Positions 57,022 through 64,000 of a DNA stretch of 64,000 bases are shown here, piece after piece. A model generated the notes under the pieces. It had not been told where the DNA came from and did not search any database. It was given only the letters and a program-made list of their open reading frames with translations. Position numbers and translations under genes: made by a program. Every line of letters begins with the position of its first letter. Positions within the stretch are counted from its first letter, which is position 1. Source of the stretch: Talpa occidentalis (taxonomy: Eukaryota; Chordata; Mammalia; Eulipotyphla; Talpidae); contig NW_023603184.1 in NCBI RefSeq assembly GCF_014898055.3, forward strand, positions 108,924,615 to 108,988,614. Direction: 5' to 3'.

Positions 57022-58048
57022 ATGCCGGCCAGTACCAGCAACACAGTGTCACAAGGAATACGGCAAATTAGAAAACAGGCAGTAGGGAGTAGAAAAACCA
57101 CATGCAACCCAGCAACTCCTCAGCAAAAAAGCACACCGCAAAAAGAAAACCATCTACCAGATTGCAACGACAGTAACTTGGAAGAACTTCTGAGCCTTCC
57201 AGATAGAGAATTTAAAATTGCTGTGATTAAAAAACTGACAGAAGTCATACAGGAAAACAATGATAAGGGGAAAATAATTAATGACCAGAAGAATGAAATT
57301 GAGTCCCTAAAGAGGGAAGTAAAAGAAATGCAGGAGATCAAAGAATTAATGGAGACGCTAAAGAACTCTGGGAAAAGCAATGAAAGCAGAATAGATGAAA
57401 TGGAAGAACGAATAAGTACTCTTGAAGACACAGAAATAAAAAGAACTAAAACAGAAAAGGAAGGAGAAGTACGAAGGAAAAAGACCGAAAAAAGACTTCG
57501 GGAACTATCTGACTCCATGAGGAAAGGAAATACAAGAGTTATAGGAATCCCAGAAGGAGAGGAGAGAGATGTAGGAACAGAGAAAATATTCATGGATATA
57601 ATTGAAGAGAACTTCCCAAACGCGAAGAAGGATCTGAAAATTGATATACAAGAAGCAAGAAGAACACCAAACTTCCATGACGAAAGGAAAAAATACAGCA
57701 AGACACATAATAGTAAAGCTCCCAAGAATCCAAGACAAGGAAAAAATAATGAAACTAACAAGAGGGAAGAAACAGATAACATTCAAAGGGAAACCAATCA
57801 GACTGACATCAGACTTCTCTGAAGAAACACTACGGGCAAGGAGAGAGTGGAGGGACATAGTCAACAGACTCCAAGAAAACAGATGCCAACCAAGAATACT
57901 CTATCCCGCAAAGCTCTCCTTCCTCTTTGAAGAAAGAATATGGACCTTCCCAGAAAAACAGAAACTCCGGAATTTTATTACGACTAAACCCCCACTCCAT
58001 AAAATACTACAAGGAGTCCTAAAGCCAGAACCTCAGAGGGACGAATAA
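57022..58048 (+). pseudogene. L1 ORF1p (RNA-binding chaperone), one frameshift
   Basis: ORF1p forms a coiled-coil trimer that coats L1 RNA in the cytoplasmic RNP. The start MPASTSNTVSQG directly follows the last partial monomer. Residues ~50-160 are a heptad-like charged coiled coil (KREVKEMQEIKELMETLK, RIDEMEERISTLED). The RRM region begins near 'RKGNTRVIGIPEGEE', with 'EENFPNAKKDLKIDIQEARR'. The C-terminal domain reads 'HIIVKLPRIQDKEK', 'LRARREWRDIVNRLQ' and 'RILYPAKLSFLF'. The first frame runs on to a stop at 57822, but family homology leaves it at an A-run (57688-57693) and continues one base on, to 58048. Overall length (~340 codons) is normal for L1. The shift lies just upstream of the C-terminal domain, so any product would lose it. 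Homopolymer sequencing error is an alternative. Confidence 0.93.
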
Positions 58049-58116
58049 CAACAAAAGAAGGCCAAAGAAAGTTATTAAAAGAATAAATAAATAAAATCAA
58101 AGGAAAGACAAACACA

Positions 58117-61100
58117 ATGGCAAATACAGATGCTAACATATCAATACTAACTCTAAATGTAAATGGACTAAACTCTCCAGTAAAAAGACACAGAGTTGCA
58201 GGCTGGATTAAGAAACAAAACCCAACCTTTTGCTGTCTCCAGGAAACACATTTAGCTGCAAAAGATAAAAATAGACTCAAAGTTAAAGGATGGAAAACAA
58301 TTCTACAAGCAAATGGACCAAAAAAGAAGGCAGGAACAGCTATACTCATATCAGATAAAACAGATTTCAAACTTAAAAAGATAAAAAGAGACCCCAGTGG
58401 TCATTACATTATGATCAAGGGGACAATACTTCAAGAAGAAATAACACTCATTAACATATATTCACCAAACGAAGGAGCACCAAAATATATCAGACAACTA
58501 TTGGCATCTCTGAAAACAGACATCAGAGAAAACACATACGTAGTGGGAGACTTCAACACACCACTATCAACAATGGATAGATCAACAAGACAAAAAATAT
58601 GTAAAGACACTAAAGCTCTAAATAAGGATCTAGAGTGCTTGGGCTTAACAGACATATATAGAACACTAAACCCAAAAAAATCTGAGTATACATTTTTCTC
58701 AAGCGCACACGGATCATTATCTAGGATCGATCATATACTGGGGCACAAGACAAACATCAACAGATACACCAAGATTGAAATCATACCAACCATCTTTTCT
58801 GACCATGAAGGCATCAAACTAGAAATAAACCATAAAAAGAAGGCAAGGTACTCTCCTACCTCGTGGAGATTGAAACCCACACTACTGGAAGTCCACTGGA
58901 CTAACGAGGAGATAAAAGAAGAAATTAAAAAATTCTTTGAATTGAATGACAAGGAGGACACCAATTTCCTAAATGTATGGGATGCAGCAAAAGCAGTAAT
59001 AAGAGGAAAATATATAGCAATAGATGCTCACATCAAGAAACAAGAAAGAACTCAAAGAAACAACCTAATCTCGAAGCTCAAAGATCTAGAAAAAGAACAA
59101 CAAAAAAACCCCAAAACCAGCAGAAGAAAAGAAATAATAAAAACCAAAGCAGAAATAAATGAAATCGAAACTAAAAAACAATCCAAAAGATCAATGAAAC
59201 CAAGAGCTGGTTCTTCGAAAAACTAAATAAAATAGATAAACCCCTAGCCAGGCTCACAAGGGCAAAAAGGGAGAAAGCACAAATAAATAGGATAATAAAT
59301 GAAAGAGGAGAAATCACAACGGACACAGCAGAAATCAAAAGAATAATTAATAACTACTATGAACAGTTATATGGAAACAAGTTCAACAATCTAGAGGAGA
59401 TGGACAAATTCCTACAACTCTACAATCACCCAAAGCTAGATAAAGAAGAAATAGAACACCTAAACAGACCAATTACAATTAGTGAAATTGAAATGGTAAT
59501 CAAAAACCTCCCCAAAAACAAAAGCCCAGGACCTGATGGATTTACAAATGAATTCTACCAAACATTCAGAGACGAATTGGTGCCTATCCTTCACAAACTC
59601 TTCCAAAAAATTGAGAAGGAAGGTATAATACCTAACACGTTCTATGAAGCCAATATTACACTAATACCAAAACCGAACAAGGACAACACAAAAAAAGAAA
59701 ACTATAGGCCAATCTCCCTAATGAACACTGATGCAAAAATCCTCAATAAAATTTTAGCTATCAGAATCCAACAGTGTATCCATAAGGTAATTCACCACGA
59801 CCAAGTAGGATTCATTCCAGGGACACAAGGATGGTTTAACATCCGAAAATCAATCAACGTTATCCAACACATCAACAAAAAGAAATATAAAAACCATATG
59901 ATAATATCAATAGATGCTGAGAAAGCTTTCGACAAAGTGCAACACCCATTCATGATAAAAGCCCTTGAAATTCTTGGGATACAAGGAATGTACCTCAACA
60001 TCATAAAGGCCATATATGACAAGCCAACAGCCAGTATTATTCTCAATGGTGAAAAGCTGAAAGCAATTCCATTAAGATCTGGAACAAGACAATGATGTCC
60101 ACTCTCACCACTGCTTTTCAATATAATACTGGAAGTCCTAGCCAGAGCAATAAGACAAGAGAAAGACATCCAAGGAATCCAAATAGGAAAAGAAGAAGTC
60201 AAACAATCACTCTTTGCAGATGATATGATAATATACATAGAGAACCCCAAAAACTCCACAGAAAAACTAATTCAACTCATCAATCAGTTCAGTAAAGTGG
60301 CAGGATACAAAATCAACACGCAAAAGTCAGTAGCCTTCCTATATACAAACAATAAATCTGAAGAAGAAAAAATCAAAAAAACCATCCCTTTTATTATTGA
60401 AACAAAAAAAATCAAATATTTGGGAATAAATCTAACAAAAGAGGTAAAGGACCTATACAAAGAAAACTATAAAACACTGTTAAAAGAAATAGAAGAAGAC
60501 ACAAAGAAATGGAAAAACATCCCCTGCTCATGGATTGGGAGAATAAACATTATTAAAATGGCCATCCTACCAAAAGCAATATACAGATTCAATGCTATTC
60601 CAATCAAAATTTCAATGTCATTCTTCAAAGAAATAGAAAAATTATTGATGAAATTCATATGGAATCACAAAAAACCCGAATAGCCAAAGCTCTCCTGAAA
60701 AAAAAAGAAGGGAATGGAGGCATCACACTCCCAGACTTCAAACTCTACTACAAAGCCATAATCATCAAAACTGCATGGTATTGAAACAAGAACAGACATA
60801 CAGACCAATGGAATCGAATAGAAAATCCAGAAATAAACCCACAGGTTTATGGTCAACTAATATTTGACAAAGGAGCAAAGACTATGCATTGGAGCAAAGA
60901 AAGTTTGTTCAATAAATGGTGCTGGGAAAACTGGGTCGCTACATGCAAAAGAATGAAGCTTGACCACTACCTCACACCATATACAAAAATCAACTCAAAA
61001 TAGATTAAAGAACTAGACATAAGACCTGAAACCATAAAATACATAGAAGGAAATATAGGCGAAACACTACGTGATTTGCATATCAAAGACATCTTTACAG

Positions 61101-61942
61101 ACACTTCACCCAAAGCAGTGATAGTGAAGGCAAAGATCAATAGCTGGGACTACATCAAATTAAAGAGCTTCTGCAGAGCAAAAGAGACAATAACAAAAAC
61201 AAAGAGAAACCCCACCAACGGGGAGAAAATTTTTGCACACAACACTACTGATAAAGGACTGATCACAAAAATCTGCAAAGAGCTGATGAGACTCAACAAC
61301 AACAAAGAAAATAATCCAGTCAAGAAATGGACAGAGGAGCTAAAAAGAAACTTCTCTGAAGAGGAAATGCGAATGGCCAACAGGCATATGAAAAAATGTT
61401 CAACATCACTTGCAATCAGGGAAATGCAAATCAAAACTACCATGAGATACCATCTTACACCAGTGAGAATGGCACATATTAAAAAAACTAGCAACAACAA
61501 ATGTTGGCGAGGTTGTGGAGAAAAAGGAACTCTTCTGCACTGTTGGTGGGAGTGCAAACTGGTCCAACCACTATGGAGAGCTGTGTGGAGATTTCTGGAC
61601 CTACTAAACATAGAGCTTCCACAGGATCCAGCAATTCCACTCCTAGGTATTTACCCAAAGAACACAGAAACATCAATTCCAAAGAACACCTGCACCCCTA
61701 TGTTTATAGCAGCACTATTTACAATAGCTAAGCTTTGGAAACAGCCCAAATGCCCAAAAATAGATGACTGGATCAAGAAGATGTGGTACATATATACCAT
61801 GGAATATTACTCAGCATTCAAAAAAGATAAACACATGCAATTTGCAGCAACATGGATGGCACTGGAAGGGATCATGCTCAGTGAAATAAGCCAAAAAGAA
61901 AAAGAAAAATACCGGATGGTCTCACTCATAGCAGGAATCTAG
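58117..61942 (+). pseudogene. L1 ORF2p (endonuclease-reverse transcriptase), five lesions
   Basis: ORF2p nicks target DNA and reverse-transcribes L1 or SINE RNA at the nick. The endonuclease domain is intact: N14, E43 (QETHL), Y115, D145/N147 (GDFNTPLS), D205 (SRIDHILG), D229/H230 (SDHEG), same numbering as human ORF2p. The Z region has [15 protein letters not shown] blocks include [22 protein letters not shown] (motif A) and FADD (60213-60224, motif C). The C-terminal cysteine motif CX3CX7HX4C ([18 protein letters not shown]) is at ~61502-61555. Lesions: frameshift in an A-run (59173-59178; first frame stops at 59226), TGA at 60093-60095 beside SGTRQ, frameshift at the C-run 60675-60677 (stop 60683), TGA at 60782-60784 and TAG at 61001-61003, both at conserved Trp positions. 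The last part is open to 61942 (…SLIAGI). Total length ~1275 codons is normal. Confidence 0.95.
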
Positions 61943-62140
61943 AATACTTAAATAAGGGTCCAGGAAAATGAATAACTATAAGAAAGTGAAAATCAAAATC
62001 AACAAAAACTATGAACCAGAGACACTTTTTGGGGGTGGGGGGCGGGAGGGGAGGGATTGGGGTCAGAATGGGGGGATTGCAATTGTATGGGGAATATAAA
62101 AATAAAATTTATTAATTAAAAAAAATAATAAAATAAAATA
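61943..62140 (+). other. L1 3' UTR with G-rich tract and A-rich tail
   Basis: After the ORF2 stop come 'aataagggtccaggaaaatg' and a G-run cluster at 62031-62076 (ggggg, gggggg, ggg, gggg, ggg, gggg) able in principle to form a G-quadruplex. Then follow 'attgtatggggaatataaaa', an AATAAA signal at 62101-62106, and a tail of A-rich (AATAA/AAATAA) sequence. No 'gcatacattgtgcaaaaatg' segment is present. Confidence 0.9.
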
Positions 62141-62156
62141 AAAAATTCTATGGATT
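62141..62156 (+). repeat. Right TSD of the full-length L1
   Basis: AAAAATTCTATGGATT, identical over 16 bp to 56228-56243. Confidence 0.95.
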
Positions 62157-62864
62157 CATCCTTAAGTCCATCTGTGGTATTTTTGTGTTAATTTTGTCAC
62201 AATGCTGGGATAGAAGAAGCTGACTTCTTTTCTCCTACGAAGTGCTTTTTCATTTCTTGATTTAATTTATTTAGGCTTGTTTATATCCTCAATTTTCTGA
62301 TTGGCTTAAACATTATAGCTTTACAGTTTATTTGGTTTGTACTGGTGGGAACAGGCTCATTGAACTTCCTACATCCTAATCAGATATTTTACTTATCTTT
62401 GTTTTACCTTTTTATTATTATACTTTATAATAGACTATTATAACAGAATAGAGTATTATACTTCTATTTTTAACCTTTCTGTTAAGTTGTATATTTATTA
62501 TCTAATAACGAAATTATTTTAGACTATCAGCTGGCATCTGCATTAAATTTTGCTTGTGCCCCATGTTTTTCTATATAATGCTTTCATTGTCATTAATTTT
62601 TAAATGTTGCTCATTGCATTTTAATTTCAGTTCTTGCACTTAAAAAATGGTATGTATATGTGTGTGTATTTCTAGTTTTGTTACATTGTGATCAGAGTAT
62701 AGTCAAAACAGTTGCTGCTTTGAGGGAGTGCTGGATTCTCGGGGTTTTTTGGCATACAGGTGAGCAACTAATAATTAAATGAACAAAAGATGCTGTTTTC
62801 TTAAGGTAAATGTTAATTAGCTATGTACTTAAATTATATTCATGAGGTTTTAAAATTTATCTTT
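62157..62864. other. No gene recognised
   Basis: AT-rich unique DNA that continues the sequence interrupted at 56228. Confidence 0.5.
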
Positions 62865-63085
62865 TATTGAGGTAACATTGATTTGCAACTTTGATTGTAT
62901 TTTAGAGGTGTGGGATCTCCCCATTCAGGTGTTGTTACCACATTACACCCACCACTAAGGCATCCTTAGCCCCTCCCCCCCCTGCTCCTTGGAGTTCCTT
63001 CCCCACTTTGTTATTTTTCCTCCCCCTCATATACAATGTTGTAAGCCAATGTTACCTTGATAAAAATTAAAGAACAAACAAAAGA
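62865..63085. repeat. Two old L1 3' termini, head to head
   Basis: At 62865-62890 'ttattgaggtaacattgatttgc' is an antisense old L1 3' terminus. At 63038-63070 'gttgtaagccaatgttaccttgataaaaattaaa' is the same terminus in sense. Between them is C-rich sequence (62968-63010) resembling an L1 3' UTR in antisense. Confidence 0.5.
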
Positions 63086-63548
63086 TATCTAATTGTGGAT
63101 CTAAAGTCTGATCTAAATTACTGTCCTATTTATGTCTTCTATTTTTTTTTCAAATTGATCAGTGTTGTCTCCCATTAAACTGCACTTCTATCAGTTTTAC
63201 CTTGTATTTGTTAAAACATATATGCCTGTTCGTTCGTGCTCTTATTTAATACATAAAGTTTCATGATAATTATACTTTTCCTTATCTTTATACATTATTT
63301 CTTCACCTGGTAAGTATTTTTGCATGTGCATTACTTTGATATTAATGTTTAATTTTTGCATTCCTTTTGTTTGGTAAACCTTTTTACATGCTTAATTTAT
63401 TTTTTTTTAATGTTACATTTCTTAAGTGTATTTCTTACAAATGACATGTACTTACATTTTATTTTAAGTTTGCTTACTGGAGGCTTTTTTTAAACCTATT
63501 TTTTTATTGCCATAATGAGGTGTTTTTCCTGCTACTTCCATATTGTTT
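63086..63548. other. No gene recognised
   Basis: AT-rich unique DNA. Confidence 0.5.
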
Positions 63549-63559
63549 TGTGTTTTCTA

Positions 63560-63832
63560 GTTTTTTTTTTTAAAGATATATTTATTTTTATACAAGAGCT
63601 GGGGTATACGCCAGAGGCACAGGAGGGTAAGTGCATTCACCAGAGACAGAGCAGGGAGCAGAACAGGCAGAGGACTGAAATGTGCTGCTGAGGGGAGCAG
63701 CGGGCAAGACAGGAGAGGTCTACTTCGCCATCTGGGAATCTCCCTTGCTGGCTGGCAATCCAACCCACGCTGTAGAGGCTGCGCACAGCTTCACAGCACT
63801 GTGCTCAACCTGTTGCAGCACTGGAGAGGCCC
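63560..63832 (-). mobile_element. tRNA-derived SINE, full length, minus strand
   Basis: 'aaagatatatttatttttatacaagagctggggtatacgcc' at the left, 'ctggagaggcc' at the right. An 11-bp TSD TGTGTTTTCTA lies at 63549-63559 and 63833-63843. Frames at 63557-63763 (-) and 63682-63903 (+) are SINE sequence. Confidence 0.9.
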
Positions 63833-63843
63833 TGTGTTTTCTA

Positions 63844-64000
63844 TTTTTGACTAATTTTTTTGTCCTCTCCCTTTACTCCTATCCCATGTGTCCCTTCTCC
63901 TAGTTCCTTCATATCAATCTTCCTTTTATGTTGTTGTTGTTTTTGCTACTCTTTGAATTATTTTCAAATTTTGCATTGCTTTAAAATTTGCTAGTTTTAA
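63844..64000. other. No gene recognised (window edge)
   Basis: T-rich unique DNA. Confidence 0.45.

Larger units (their letters stand above)
56244..62140 (+). mobile_element. Full-length LINE-1 (dead copy), 5.9 kb
   Basis: All L1 parts are present in order: GC-rich monomeric 5' UTR (56244-57021), ORF1 (57022-58048), 68-bp spacer, ORF2 (58117-61942), G-rich 3' UTR and A-rich tail (to 62140). A perfect 16-bp TSD shows target-primed reverse transcription and little decay since insertion. Shorter copies of closely related L1s occur at 5.3, 7.2 and 14 kb, so the family was recently active in this lineage. The reading frames carry six lesions in total (see the two ORFs), so this copy cannot make intact ORF1p or ORF2p. 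Confidence 0.97.

Noticed and set aside
56263..57107. Several long overlapping frames on both strands, with repeated peptide units
   Set aside because: They lie in the tandem GC-rich L1 5' UTR. The period (~190 bp) and base composition keep many registers open. No initiation context or homology.
57120..57782. 220-codon minus frame opposite ORF1
   Set aside because: It is the antisense shadow of the coiled-coil region (Ser/Leu/Phe-rich from reversed Lys/Glu codons).
1..64000. Bacterial-type operons, CRISPR arrays, prophage, toxin or defence systems
   Set aside because: Composition, repeats and lack of dense coding show this is mammalian nuclear DNA. The regular repeats found are L1 monomers and microsatellites, not spacer-repeat arrays.

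Overview
The window looks like mammalian nuclear DNA from a gene-poor, AT-rich region. I recognise no host protein-coding exon, tRNA, rRNA, CRISPR array or bacterial-type gene. Almost every open frame above 60 codons is a chance frame, lies inside a repeat, or is a fragment of a LINE-1 (L1) open reading frame. The best guess for the organism is a placental mammal, probably a bat. It carries ancient placental repeats (MIR, MER5/MER58-like hAT remnants, old L1M pieces). It also carries a young L1 family and a tRNA-derived SINE with a conserved head (GGGCCTCCCTGGTGGCGCAG) and a (TTTATTT)n-like tail. That SINE is unlike primate, rodent, carnivore or ruminant SINEs. I tentatively compare it with the Rhin-1 type SINEs of horseshoe and leaf-nosed bats. 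This attribution is from memory and was not checked.

The dominant feature is a structurally full-length L1 at 56244-62140 on the + strand, flanked by a perfect 16-bp target-site duplication (TSD). Its 5' UTR is made of about 3.6 tandem GC-rich monomers of ~190 bp plus a diverged partial unit. ORF1 and ORF2 follow, then a G-rich 3' UTR and an A-rich tail. All the endonuclease active-site residues and the FADD reverse transcriptase motif can be read, but the copy is dead: one frameshift in ORF1, and two frameshifts plus three in-frame stops in ORF2.

Young retrotransposition is also shown by thirteen full-length SINE copies, most with readable TSDs, and by two copies of a short (~100 bp) SINE form that both end at the same internal position. 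There are short 5'-truncated L1 3' ends at 5.3 kb (minus) and 7.2 kb (plus), and a twin-primed (5'-inverted) L1 at 14.05-14.83 kb with a perfect TSD. Two solitary endogenous-retrovirus LTRs can be delimited by TG...CA ends and 5-bp duplications: 8891-9902 and 22091-22480, both on the minus strand.

The rest is unique or very old DNA: 10-12, 25.5-29, 29.4-34.3, 41.7-47.9, 49-51.5 and 53-56.2 kb hold no gene I can see. The best candidate for host function is 23.55-24.7 kb. It has unusual CpG content and two strong CTCF-core-like motifs in the same orientation, ~840 bp apart. The L1 supplies the machinery that SINEs parasitise, so the SINE TSDs and the L1 TSD are products of the same target-primed mechanism.
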